DNA of 64,000 bases, taken from NCBI GenBank assembly GCA_035535015.1, contig DATLQU010000034.1:36951-100950 (forward strand), read 5' to 3'. The stretch comes from Palsa-661 sp035535015 (GTDB lineage Bacteria; Actinomycetota; Acidimicrobiia; Acidimicrobiales; UBA8190). The position numbers and the translations under genes were made by a program. Within the stretch, counting starts at the first letter, position 1. Each line of letters starts with the position of its first letter. The notes beneath the pieces are model-generated. The model did not search any database. It saw nothing but the letters and a program-made list of their open reading frames with translations, and was not told the DNA's origin. Shown piece after piece: positions 55,261 through 63,435 of the stretch.

Positions 55261-56946
55261 GTGCGGCGACTCAGGGCAGGGACAGCGATCGCGATGGGCG
55301 TCACACTCGCCCTCATGCTGGCGGCGTGCAGCAGTGGCGGCGGATCGGGCAACGGCGCTTCCACGGGGACGACGACCGGCAAGATCACGTTCGCCCTGGA
55401 CGAGACGATCCCCGGGTGGAACATCAACACCTCCGCGGACACCGAGTTCGTCCTCCAGGAGATCACGAACCTGGTCTCTCCTCAGCCCTTCATCATCAAC
55501 TCCAAGCTCTTGCCCGTGCTGAACACCCAGCTGCTCGAGAGCGCCACCCAGACCTCGACGAGCCCGCAGACGATCGTCTACAAGATCAACCCGGCTGCCA
55601 AGTGGTCCGACGGAGTGCCGATCTCCGCCGACGACTTCATCTACAACTGGCAGGCGCAGAGCGGTTTGTCGCAATACACGGACGTGGGCGGTAAGGCTTT
55701 CGACGACGCCTCGAACACCGGCTACAACCAGATCAAGTCGGTGACCAGCTCGGACGGCGGGAAGACGGTGACGGCCGTGTTCTCCACGCCCTTCGCCGAC
55801 TGGAGGAGTCTCTTCGCGAACCTGATTCCGGCGCACATCGCCAAGACGGTCGGCTGGAACACCGGGTTCAACGACATCAAGAACCTGATCTCGGGCAGTT
55901 GGTACGAGGTGTCCAGCTATCAGAAGGACCAGTTCCTCATCCTGAAGCGCAATCCGCACTACTGGAGCACCCCGGGCAAGCTGGCCACCATCACCTTCCA
56001 GATCTTCAACGGCGACGACCAGGCCGTGCCGGCCATGCAAAACGGCGAAGTGCAGATCATCAATCCTCTGGAAGTGAGCCTTCCCATCGTGCAGTCGGCC
56101 GCCCAACTGACCAACGTGACCCAGTCCCTCGAACCCGGGCTCGAATTCCAGCACTTCGACTTCAACGAGTCCGACCCCTACCTGGCCATGCTCCCCGTTC
56201 GGCAAGCCATCGCCTACGGCACGGACCGCAAGGCCATCATCGCCAGGACGATCGGTGAGTTCGCCAAGGGGTCGCAGCCCCTGGGCAACCGGATGCTCGT
56301 CCCCGGTCAGACCGGCTTCGTGAACAACGGCGCCGCCTACGACAACGTGAACGTGGCCAAGGCCAAATCGCTTCTGGAATCGGCGGGGATGAAGATGGGC
56401 TCCGACGGCTACTACCAGCCGACCTCCGGGCCGCAGGCCGGGAAGGACCTCACCTTCACCATCAACTCGACGACCGGCAACGACCTGCGGTCGAACATCG
56501 AGCAGTTGTGGCAGTCCCAGATGAAGACCATCGGCATCAAGATCCTCATCGCCAACCAGGACGCCAACCAGCTCTTCGGGACGACACTGATCCAAGGGAC
56601 GTTCCAGATCACCTTGTTCGCCTGGGTGTCGACGCCGTTCCTGTCGGGCAACCAGTCGATCTATTGCTCCTACACCAACGGCTCGGCCTGTGGTCAGAAC
56701 TGGGACCACTACGCCAATGCCGCGGTGGACAAGGACCTGAGGGACGGGGCCCAGGCGGCGACGCCGGCGCAGGAAACGGCGGCCTACAACGCAGCCGACA
56801 AGCAGTTGTGGGCCGACATGGTGACGCTGCCGCTGTTCCAGGACCCCATTCTCTTCGTGTGGTCCAACAAGTACACCGGCATCGTGCCCAACGGCTCCAG
56901 TGTGGGCATCACCTGGAACGCCAACCTCTGGGCCCTGAAGAGCTAG
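55261..56946 (+). CDS. Peptide-type ABC transporter substrate-binding lipoprotein (2)
   Basis: A 561-residue family 5 solute-binding protein with lipobox MLAACSS near residue 21. 'INPAAKWSDGVPISADDFIY', 'LIPAHIAKTVGWNTGF' and 'MLPVRQAIAYGTDRKAIIA' are family phrases. It differs strongly from the first binding protein, so the transporter may take two kinds of ligand. AAAGGGG lies before GTG 55261, and a strong terminator hairpin follows the stop. Confidence 0.9.
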   Translation: MRRLRAGTAIAMGVTLALMLAACSSGGGSGNGASTGTTTGKITFALDETIPGWNINTSADTEFVLQEITNLVSPQPFIINSKLLPVLNTQLLESATQTSTSPQTIVYKINPAAKWSDGVPISADDFIYNWQAQSGLSQYTDVGGKAFDDASNTGYNQIKSVTSSDGGKTVTAVFSTPFADWRSLFANLIPAHIAKTVGWNTGFNDIKNLISGSWYEVSSYQKDQFLILKRNPHYWSTPGKLATITFQIFNGDDQAVPAMQNGEVQIINPLEVSLPIVQSAAQLTNVTQSLEPGLEFQHFDFNESDPYLAMLPVRQAIAYGTDRKAIIARTIGEFAKGSQPLGNRMLVPGQTGFVNNGAAYDNVNVAKAKSLLESAGMKMGSDGYYQPTSGPQAGKDLTFTINSTTGNDLRSNIEQLWQSQMKTIGIKILIANQDANQLFGTTLIQGTFQITLFAWVSTPFLSGNQSIYCSYTNGSACGQNWDHYANAAVDKDLRDGAQAATPAQETAAYNAADKQLWADMVTLPLFQDPILFVWSNKYTGIVPNGSSVGITWNANLWALKS

Positions 56947-56963
56947 TAGCCAAACTGTCCAGA

Positions 56964-57007
56964 CGAGCGGAGCGGGCCCCGGTCGACCGGTGAGCCCGCT
57001 CCGCTCG
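56964..57007 (+). terminator. Perfect 14-bp inverted repeat between binding protein and permease genes
   Basis: cgagcggagcgggc (56964-56977) pairs perfectly with gcccgctccgctcg (56994-57007) around a 16-base loop, followed by TTT. The T-tract is short, so it may be a partial terminator or an mRNA-stabilising 3' hairpin. Either would let the binding protein be made in excess of the permeases. Confidence 0.75.
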
Positions 57008-57045
57008 TTTCTGGTTCGGAACCAGCCGGGGAAGCGCTGACTCTC

Positions 57046-58023
57046 ATGCTCGCCTATATTCTGAGGCGGCTCTTCTACAGCATCGTGGTGCTGTTGGCGG
57101 CCACCATCTTGGTGTTCCTGCTGGTGGCCGAGTCTGGGAATCCCCTCGGACTCCTGCTGGCCAACCCGAAGATCCCGCACCGGGTGATCGTCGAGCGCGA
57201 GAATCTGCTGCACTTGAACGATCCCCTCTGGCAGCGCTACTGGATCTGGTTCTCCCATGCCATCCACGGGGACTTCGGCTCGACCATCGCCGGACTCCCG
57301 GTGGCGCCGCAGATCGAGTCGCATTTCTATGTGACGCTGCGGATGGTGATCATCGCCACCCTTCTGGCCATCGTCCTGGCCATTGCCACCGGTGTCTACT
57401 CGGCGCTGCGCCAGGGTCGTCTGGGCGATCATGTGGTGACCACGACGAACTTCCTCTTCTTCGCCGTCCCGACGTTCATCGTGGGCGTTGTGCTCAAAGA
57501 ATTCGTGGCCATTCCCATCAACAAGCATGTGGGGACGACGATCTTCTATACGATCGGCGAACAGAGCCCCGGGCTGAGCGGCAGTTTCTTCAGCCGGCTG
57601 CCCAACTATGCCGGGCACACCGCCCTTCCCGTCATCACGCTGATGCTCGTCAGTTACGCGTCATGGGCCATCTATCAGCGGGCGGCCACGCTCGAGGTCC
57701 TCGATTCGGATTACGTCCGTCTGGCCCGGGCCAAGGGCCTGCACCCCCGCCGGGTGCTCAGTCGTCACATCCTGCGCAATGCTCTCGTCTCGGTCGTCAC
57801 CATCGTCGCCCTCGACTTTGCCGCCGTTCTCGGCGGCGCCATCGTGACCGAGACGATCTTCGGATGGCAGGGCATGGGGGTGGAGTTCTTCAACGGGGTG
57901 ACGACACGGGACATCAACGTCGTGCTCGCCTACCTGCTGATCACCACCGTCTTCGTAATTCTCTTCAATCTGCTGGCCGACGTCCTCTACGCATTTCTCG
58001 ATCCCCGGATCCGCTATGGATGA
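57046..58023 (+). CDS. ABC transporter permease (DppB/OppB-like)
   Basis: A 325-residue membrane protein with six predicted segments. It starts 'MLAYILRRLFYSIVVLLAAT' as OppB/DppB proteins do and has the EAA-type loop 'YVRLARAKGLHPRRVLSRHI' and 'VTETIFGWQGMGVEFFNGV'. It forms half of the pore. The stop overlaps the next permease by 8 bases. Confidence 0.93.
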   Translation: MLAYILRRLFYSIVVLLAATILVFLLVAESGNPLGLLLANPKIPHRVIVERENLLHLNDPLWQRYWIWFSHAIHGDFGSTIAGLPVAPQIESHFYVTLRMVIIATLLAIVLAIATGVYSALRQGRLGDHVVTTTNFLFFAVPTFIVGVVLKEFVAIPINKHVGTTIFYTIGEQSPGLSGSFFSRLPNYAGHTALPVITLMLVSYASWAIYQRAATLEVLDSDYVRLARAKGLHPRRVLSRHILRNALVSVVTIVALDFAAVLGGAIVTETIFGWQGMGVEFFNGVTTRDINVVLAYLLITTVFVILFNLLADVLYAFLDPRIRYG

Positions 58024-59023
58024 GCCCTTCGGGTCCCACGATCGTGATCCGCGTGCCGCCGTCGACGTCGCCGGATTCTCGACACTGGAACAGCCCTTGC
58101 CGGCGACGGGGCCGCCGACCGGATCCGAAGACACACCCTCCGACGAGCACGGGATGTCGGGTGAGACGCGGGGACAAGTTCGGATCACATTGTCGCGGTT
58201 TCGGCGTCAGCGCCTGGCCATGGGCTCCCTGGTGGTCTTCCTTATCCTCGCGGCCGCCTCCGTACTCACCGGCCACTTCTGGAAATACGGGTTCACGCAG
58301 ATCACCGGACAGTACGCCTCCGGTCCGTCGAAGCTGCATTGGTTCGGCACCGACGACATCGGCCACGACGTGTTCGCCCAGGTGATGCGGGGAACCGAGA
58401 AGGACATTCAGACGGCGCTCCTTGTCGCCGCTCTCTCCATGGTGGTCGGCACCTTCATCGGTGCCATCGCCGGCTACTACCGGGGCTGGGCCGACAACGT
58501 CCTGATGCGACTGGTCGACCTGGTTCTGAGCATCCCCATCCTGGCCGTCCTGATCGTGCTGGCCAACATCGTGGCCAAGCTGGCCGGCAATTGGTTCTGG
58601 ATCGCCATCATCATCGCGGCGACGTCATGGACCTACGTGGCCCGGCTGGTCCGAGCGGACTTCCTGTCGTTGCGGGAGCGGGATTTCGTCGAGGCCACCC
58701 GGGCTCTCGGTGCCACCGACCTCCGGATCATCGGCCGCCATATGCTGCCGAACGCCGTGGGACCGATCATCGTGAACGCCACCATCACCGTCGCCGCCAG
58801 CATCGTGTTGGAATCGACGCTCTCGTTCCTCGGGCTCGGCATTCAGCCACCCGACGTGTCACTGGGATCCCTCGTGTCCTCCGGTTCCAACGCGGCGACC
58901 ACCGAGTGGTGGCTGTTCGTCTTCCCGGCCATCTTCCTGATCGTGCTCATCATGTGCATCTTCCTGGTGGGTGACGGGCTGCGTGAGGCGTTCGACCCCA
59001 AGAAGTCACGCGTGCGAGCCTGA
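58016..59023 (+). CDS. ABC transporter permease (DppC/OppC-like)
   Basis: A 335-residue permease with a 65-residue cytoplasmic N-terminus, then 'LSRFRRQRLAMGSLVVFLIL' and the typical 'HWFGTDDIGHDVFAQVMRGT'. The EAA loop is 'DFVEATRALGATDLRIIGRH', and 'STLSFLGLGIQPPDVSLGS' near the end is diagnostic. It pairs with the preceding permease. Confidence 0.93.
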   Translation: MDEPFGSHDRDPRAAVDVAGFSTLEQPLPATGPPTGSEDTPSDEHGMSGETRGQVRITLSRFRRQRLAMGSLVVFLILAAASVLTGHFWKYGFTQITGQYASGPSKLHWFGTDDIGHDVFAQVMRGTEKDIQTALLVAALSMVVGTFIGAIAGYYRGWADNVLMRLVDLVLSIPILAVLIVLANIVAKLAGNWFWIAIIIAATSWTYVARLVRADFLSLRERDFVEATRALGATDLRIIGRHMLPNAVGPIIVNATITVAASIVLESTLSFLGLGIQPPDVSLGSLVSSGSNAATTEWWLFVFPAIFLIVLIMCIFLVGDGLREAFDPKKSRVRA

Positions 59024-59024
59024 C

Positions 59025-60173
59025 GTGACCGACACACCACTCGTCGTCACGGACCTCCAGGTGGAGTTCCCCACGCAGGAGGGAACGGTGCGCGCCGTGA
59101 GGGGGATCGACTTCAGCTTGCGGGCCGGCGAGGTACTCGGCATCGTGGGTGAGTCCGGCTCGGGGAAGTCGGTGACGGCCATGTCGGTGATGGGACTGCT
59201 TCCCCGCAGTGCCAAGGTCGAGGGATCGGTTCAGTTCAAGGGCCGGGAACTGCTCGGGCTGAAGGAAAAGCAGCTGATGTCCGTGCGGGGCCAGGGCATC
59301 AGCATGATCTTCCAGGATCCGATGACGTCGCTCAATCCCGTGTATTCGGTGGGCTGGCAGATCGTCGAGGCGATCCGGGCCCATCAGAACGTGGGCAAGG
59401 AAGAGGCCACCAAACAGGCGGTGGAGCTGCTCCGCAAGGTCGGCATCCCCCATCCCGAAGGACGGGTCAGTGACTACCCCCATGAATTCTCCGGGGGGAT
59501 GCGCCAGCGTGTCGTCATCGCCATCGCCATGGCCAACAATCCCGATGTGATCCTGGCCGATGAGCCCACCACGGCGTTGGACGTCACCGTGCAGGCCCAG
59601 GTGCTGCAATCACTGAGGACCGCCCTCGACGAGACGCACGCCGCACTTCTGTTGATCACCCACGATCTCGGTGTGATCGCCGGGCTCGCAGACCGGGTGC
59701 TCGTCATGTACGCCGGGCGGACCGTCGAGCACGGGACCGTCGACGACATCTTCTACCGTCCGGCCATGCCCTACACGGTGGGACTGCTGGGCTCACTGCC
59801 CAGGCTCGACGACGACGGAGCCGAACGCCTCCGCCCCATTCCGGGTTCGCCTCCCTCGATGGTGGGCGTGGGCGGCGGGTGCCCGTTCGCCCCCCGTTGC
59901 CCCCTCCGGGCACCGATCTGCGACGAACAAGAACCGCCCCTGCGTGTGGTGGCCCATGCCGACTCCTCTCGAGCGGCGACTCCCGGGCCCGATGGGGCGC
60001 CGATCCCGGACGCCAGCCCGGCTTCATCGGACACCGGGACCCCGCTTCTCCACGACGATGTCTTCGCTCCGCACGTCGCTGCCTGCCACTTCGCCGACGA
60101 GGTCTCGAGCGGCGCCGCCGGTCAGATCTTTCAACCGACGTCGGCCGATCTTGAACCGGTGCTCGATCCGTGA
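59025..60173 (+). CDS. ABC transporter ATPase (DppD/OppD-like)
   Basis: A 382-residue ATP-binding subunit. Walker A is GESGSGKS, the signature FSGGMRQRV, Walker B 'VILADEPTTALD', and the switch 'LLITHDLGV'. The C-terminal oligopeptide-transporter extension has 'CPFAPRCPLRAPIC', which in this family can hold a cluster. It has an unusual 50-residue Pro/Ser/Asp-rich insert before the last 'ACHF'. GTG 59025; the stop overlaps the next ATPase. Confidence 0.93.
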   Translation: MTDTPLVVTDLQVEFPTQEGTVRAVRGIDFSLRAGEVLGIVGESGSGKSVTAMSVMGLLPRSAKVEGSVQFKGRELLGLKEKQLMSVRGQGISMIFQDPMTSLNPVYSVGWQIVEAIRAHQNVGKEEATKQAVELLRKVGIPHPEGRVSDYPHEFSGGMRQRVVIAIAMANNPDVILADEPTTALDVTVQAQVLQSLRTALDETHAALLLITHDLGVIAGLADRVLVMYAGRTVEHGTVDDIFYRPAMPYTVGLLGSLPRLDDDGAERLRPIPGSPPSMVGVGGGCPFAPRCPLRAPICDEQEPPLRVVAHADSSRAATPGPDGAPIPDASPASSDTGTPLLHDDVFAPHVAACHFADEVSSGAAGQIFQPTSADLEPVLDP

Positions 60174-61219
60174 CCGACGGCGATCTCGGCCACGAGAATC
60201 TGACCCCGGCGGCCGTGACCCAGTTGGCGGCCGAACCCCTGTTGGCCGTTCGGGACCTGGTCAAGCACTTCCCTGTTCGGGGTGGCAGATTCATCAGCCA
60301 CGACGTCGGGGTCGTTCATGCCGTGTGCGGGGTGTCGATCGACATCCAGGCCGGGGAAACGCTCGGACTCGTCGGTGAGTCGGGATGCGGCAAGTCGACG
60401 ACGGGACGGGCGATCCTGCAACTCATCCAACCGACATCCGGATCGGTGAAATTCGAGGGACTTGAACTCTCGCAGATGCACCGGGACGGGCTGCGCCGGG
60501 TCCGACGCGATCTGCAGGTCGTCTTCCAGGACCCTTTCGCCTCGCTCGATCCCCGGATGCCGGTAGGTGAGTCGATCGCCGAGCCACTGCATATCCATAA
60601 GGTCTGGACGAAACGGGAAGGTCATCGCCGGGTAGACGACATACTGCGCCTGGTGGGCCTCGAGCCGTATCACGCCAACCGCTATCCGAACGAGTTCTCC
60701 GGCGGTCAACGTCAGCGGATAGGAATCGCCCGGGCGTTGATTCTCGAGCCGAAGCTCCTCGTGCTCGACGAACCCGTCTCGGCTCTCGACGTGTCTATTC
60801 AGGCGGGCATCGTGAACCTGCTCGAGGACCTCCAGGAGCGCCTCGGCGTCGCCTATCTCTTCATCGCCCATGACCTCTCCGTCGTCCGGCACATCTCTCA
60901 CCGAGTGGCCGTGATGTACCTCGGCAAGGTCGTCGAAACCGGCAGCCGGTCCGACGTCTACGACCATCCGTCACACCCTTACACCCAGGCTCTGCTCTCG
61001 GCCGTTCCCCTCCCCGACCCACGGGCCGAGCGCCGTCGGCAACGGATCGTCCTGACAGGCGAAGTTCCCGGCCCGCAGAATCCGCCTTCGGGCTGCCGGT
61101 TCCGGACCCGGTGCTGGAAGGCGCAGGAGATCTGTGCACAGGAGGAACCGGCGCTGGTCGAGCGGGGTCAGGGCCACCCTGTCGCCTGCCATTTCGCCGC
61201 CGAGACCGCCGTCATCTGA
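60170..61219 (+). CDS. ABC transporter ATPase (DppF/OppF-like)
   Basis: A 349-residue ATP-binding subunit. Walker A is GESGCGKS, the signature FSGGQRQRI, Walker B 'LLVLDEPVSALD', and the C-terminal extension 'CRFRTRCWKAQEIC'. 'VKHFPVRGGRF' at the start is the OppF/DppF pattern. GTG 60170 overlaps the preceding stop by 4 bases. It completes the transporter. Confidence 0.93.
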   Translation: MTDGDLGHENLTPAAVTQLAAEPLLAVRDLVKHFPVRGGRFISHDVGVVHAVCGVSIDIQAGETLGLVGESGCGKSTTGRAILQLIQPTSGSVKFEGLELSQMHRDGLRRVRRDLQVVFQDPFASLDPRMPVGESIAEPLHIHKVWTKREGHRRVDDILRLVGLEPYHANRYPNEFSGGQRQRIGIARALILEPKLLVLDEPVSALDVSIQAGIVNLLEDLQERLGVAYLFIAHDLSVVRHISHRVAVMYLGKVVETGSRSDVYDHPSHPYTQALLSAVPLPDPRAERRRQRIVLTGEVPGPQNPPSGCRFRTRCWKAQEICAQEEPALVERGQGHPVACHFAAETAVI

Positions 61220-61289
61220 ATCGACGGTCAGTGGGGACGGCGGCGTTCTGCGAACTTCCCCCTTCGGCGCGCGCGGACGCTCGGTACCC

Positions 61290-62063
61290 ATGATCCGAGC
61301 AGCAGGGAGTCTCGAGACGACCACGGCAGAGCTCCGCGCCGCCGGGTGCGTGGCCGCCGCCGAGGAGGCCGCCGAGCTGATGGAGGCCGCCGGTGGGGAT
61401 CCCGGGCGTCTGCGGGCCCTGGTGGCCCGGCGGTGCTCGGGAGAACCCCTGGCCTGGTTGACCGGTTCCGTGCGCTTCGGCGGTGAGACCGTCCTCGTCC
61501 ATCGGGGTGTCTATGTGCCTCGTTGGCAGAGCGAACCCCTGGCGTTCGAGGCGGCGGCCAGGCTTCCCGAAGATGGGCTCGCCGCCGACCTCTGCACCGG
61601 GGCCGGTGCCGTCGCCGTCGTGCTCGCCCGCCGCCGGCCCCGGGCGCGGGTGGTGGCAACCGAGATCGATCCGGTGGCCGTGGCCTGTGCGCGGTCCAAT
61701 GGCGTCGAGGTCTACGAAGGAGATATGGCGGCCGGCCTACCCGACGAGTTCAGGGGACGGATCGACGTGGTCACCGCCGTCGTCCCCTATGTGCCGAGAA
61801 GCGAACTTCGTCTGCTGCCGCGTGACGTGACCGCCTACGAGCCTCTCGCCGCCCTCGACGGCGGCGAGGACGGAACCGATCTCCTCGTCCGAGCGGTCGG
61901 CGAATCGGCGGTTCTGCTACGGCCCGGTGGCTCGCTGCTGCTCGAGCTCGGCGGAGACGAGGCCGAACTGCTCCAGCCGGTCCTCGAGTCGCACCACTAC
62001 ACGAAGGTGGAGTTCCTCCTCGACGAGGATGGCGACCTCCGCGCCCTCGCCTGCCAACGTTGA
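61290..62063 (+). CDS. PrmC/HemK-like methyltransferase with changed catalytic motif
   Basis: A 257-residue class I methyltransferase of the protein-(glutamine-N5) methyltransferase type. The PrmC-like N-terminal helical part ('LVARRCSGEPLAWLTGSVRF', 'VYVPRWQSEPLAFEAA') and the SAM loop 'AADLCTGAGAVAVVLARRRP' are clear. The NPPY motif that holds the glutamine is 'AVVPYVP' here, so Asn is lost and one Pro changed. It resembles the actinobacterial group of putative glutamine methyltransferases with unknown substrate (often N/A-PYVP), so it is probably not the release-factor enzyme itself. ATG 61290. Confidence 0.82.
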   Translation: MIRAAGSLETTTAELRAAGCVAAAEEAAELMEAAGGDPGRLRALVARRCSGEPLAWLTGSVRFGGETVLVHRGVYVPRWQSEPLAFEAAARLPEDGLAADLCTGAGAVAVVLARRRPRARVVATEIDPVAVACARSNGVEVYEGDMAAGLPDEFRGRIDVVTAVVPYVPRSELRLLPRDVTAYEPLAALDGGEDGTDLLVRAVGESAVLLRPGGSLLLELGGDEAELLQPVLESHHYTKVEFLLDEDGDLRALACQR

Positions 62064-62110
62064 CGCCGGAGGCGTCTGAATCCATAGACCGTCGTGCGGG
62101 AAACGAAGAA

Positions 62111-62134
62111 GCCCCGTCGCCGAAGCAACGGGGC
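62111..62134 (-). terminator. rRNA operon terminator
   Basis: On the minus strand GCCCCGTTGC pairs with GCGACGGGGC around a UUCG tetraloop (10 bp, one G-U), followed by TTCTTCGTTT. It lies about 15 bases after the 5S gene, as expected for the end of the rrn operon. Confidence 0.85.
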
Positions 62135-62149
62135 CATCTTCAGAAAAAA

Positions 62150-62266
62150 ATCCGGCGACGTCCTACTCTCCCAGGGGAACGCTCCCCAAGTACCATCGGC
62201 GCTGGCGGGCTTAACTGCCGTGTTCGGAATGGGAACGGGTGTGGCCCCGCCGCCATGGTCACCGGA
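62150..62266 (-). rRNA. rrf: 5S ribosomal RNA
   Basis: About 117 nt. The minus strand begins TTCCGGTGACCATGGCGG and ends GTAGGACGTCGCCGGA; the ends pair to form helix I (CCGGTGAC with GTCGCCGG). The internal 'CCCGTTCCCATTCCGAACAC' and 'AAGCCCGCCAGCG' are conserved 5S sequence. Ends are accurate to a few bases. It is separated from the 23S gene by about 115 bases with nothing else recognisable. Confidence 0.95.
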
Positions 62267-62514
62267 AACCTTGCTCAAGGCGGACGAGAGGCGACCGGCC
62301 GAAACCGATACCTCCGTCCGCCCCCGAGCGGCCTTGCGGGCCGTCCCGTGAGCGTTCCATAGCGAGCACGAGCATGAAAAGCTCTCCAAGCCCTCGGCCG
62401 ATTAGTACCGGTCGGCTGAACACGTTGCCGTGCTTACACCTCCGGCCTATCAACGTGGTCGTCTAGCCACGGGCCTTACCAGGTTGTCCTGTGGGAGACC
62501 TCATCTTGGAACGA

Positions 62515-62546
<32 letters not shown>

Positions 62547-62677
62547 CATCCGTAGGTCGCTAACCAGCCATGCCCTTGGCAGGACAACTGGCACACGAGA
62601 GCTACGTCCGTCCCGGTCCTCTCGTACTAGGGACAGCCTTCCTCAGGTCTCCTACGGCTGCATCGGATAGGGACCGA

Positions 62678-63424
62678 CATTGTTGTTACCACCGGCATAT
62701 CAACGCCGGGGGCCAGGGCATTTCTGCCTGGCTCTGCATGTCGCCATGCAGATCGGACCATATCTTCACCACGTACTTCGAATGGTGCCTGGCGTATGGT
62801 CTCTGAGGATTCTGGATCCTGAGCTCCGGTGAAGTCGGCGGTACCGACCACCACCATTCATCCGAACGGCTTCCGCAGCAAGCTGCCGAAACCCTTCGTC
62901 CTGCAAGTGTTCACCCGCATCCATTCGTCGGACGATGCCGGCGAATGTCACGAATTCCTCCTGCTTGCAGCTCAGTAACGGGTTGCGCTCGAAGAAGGGG
63001 AGGACTTTCTCAAGCAGATCGGACCGCTTTCGAACAACCAGCACCATGGTGTGGTCGTTCGACTTACGGTGATTCTCTCGAATCAATCCACAGTCGATGC
63101 GTTCCTGGATCAGATTTAGAACCTGAACCCGACTCACATCTTGACTGACTCGGAACTCCGGGACGAGTTGCCAGCGCAACCTCGTGCTCGGATTCCTCTG
63201 TACTGCTACGTGAAAGCTTCCTTCTCCATCAACAAAACCCGCAATATAGGCATCCAGTCTTTCCTGCTGATTGACCGCACCTGTCGCATTTTCACTTTCC
63301 GCATTGTTCACAACCGTCAACGTATATTCAGGCTGTAACAATCATGAATCTTTGCGAATGAGTAGCGCAGGATTCAACCGGTGTTTCCAGCATATAGCCA
63401 AGTTTATAGACAGCGCGTATGTCC
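62678..63424 (-). mobile_element. Group I intron at 23S U2604/U2605, carrying a homing endonuclease gene
   Basis: A 747-nt insertion. The base before it is U2604 and its last base is G (62678), as group I introns require. P1 is perfect: exon GACAGU with intron GCUGUC near 63413, ending in a U-G wobble. Core elements on the minus strand are a Q-like 'AATCAGCAGGAAAG' (about 63270-63257), R 'CTCAGAGACCATACGCC' (63808-style position 62808-62792) and S 'GAAGATATGGTCC' (62767-62755), with R and S pairing GACCAT/ATGGTC as P7. A P9 hairpin TCTGCATG-GCGA-CATGCAGA (62752-62733) has a GNRA loop. The intron is AT-richer than the host genes. It resembles IB-type organellar LSU introns. Confidence 0.88.
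62766..63341 (-). CDS. I-CreI-like LAGLIDADG homing endonuclease encoded in the intron
   Basis: A 191-residue frame from TTG 63341 (GTG at residue 11 is an alternative start). A single LAGLIDADG motif, YIAGFVDGEGS, is at residues 32-42, so the enzyme should act as a homodimer; E40 stands where I-CreI has catalytic Asp20. Residues 58-72 ('QLVPEFRVSQDVSRV') and 100-123 ('LVVRKRSDLLEKVLPFF') follow the I-CreI fold order strand-helix-strand-helix. Residues 1-28 and about 165-191 also read through intron core elements (Q, R and part of S), so they may be translated by-products or unused. Codon use (many AAA/GAA/ATT) is unlike the host. It is in the second intron and likely targets intronless 23S genes. 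Confidence 0.85.
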   Translation of the reverse strand: MLQPEYTLTVVNNAESENATGAVNQQERLDAYIAGFVDGEGSFHVAVQRNPSTRLRWQLVPEFRVSQDVSRVQVLNLIQERIDCGLIRENHRKSNDHTMVLVVRKRSDLLEKVLPFFERNPLLSCKQEEFVTFAGIVRRMDAGEHLQDEGFRQLAAEAVRMNGGGRYRRLHRSSGSRILRDHTPGTIRSTW

Positions 63425-63435
63425 ACTGTCTCACG
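63425..63435 (-). other. 11-nt 23S micro-exon (C2594-U2604) between two introns
   Basis: The minus strand reads CGTGAGACAGT, exactly E. coli 2594-2604, flanked on one side by intron 1 (ending in G at 63436) and on the other by intron 2 (starting at 63424). The boundary is unambiguous because U2605 is not present here but at 62677. It includes A2602, a catalytic-centre base. Confidence 0.88.
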
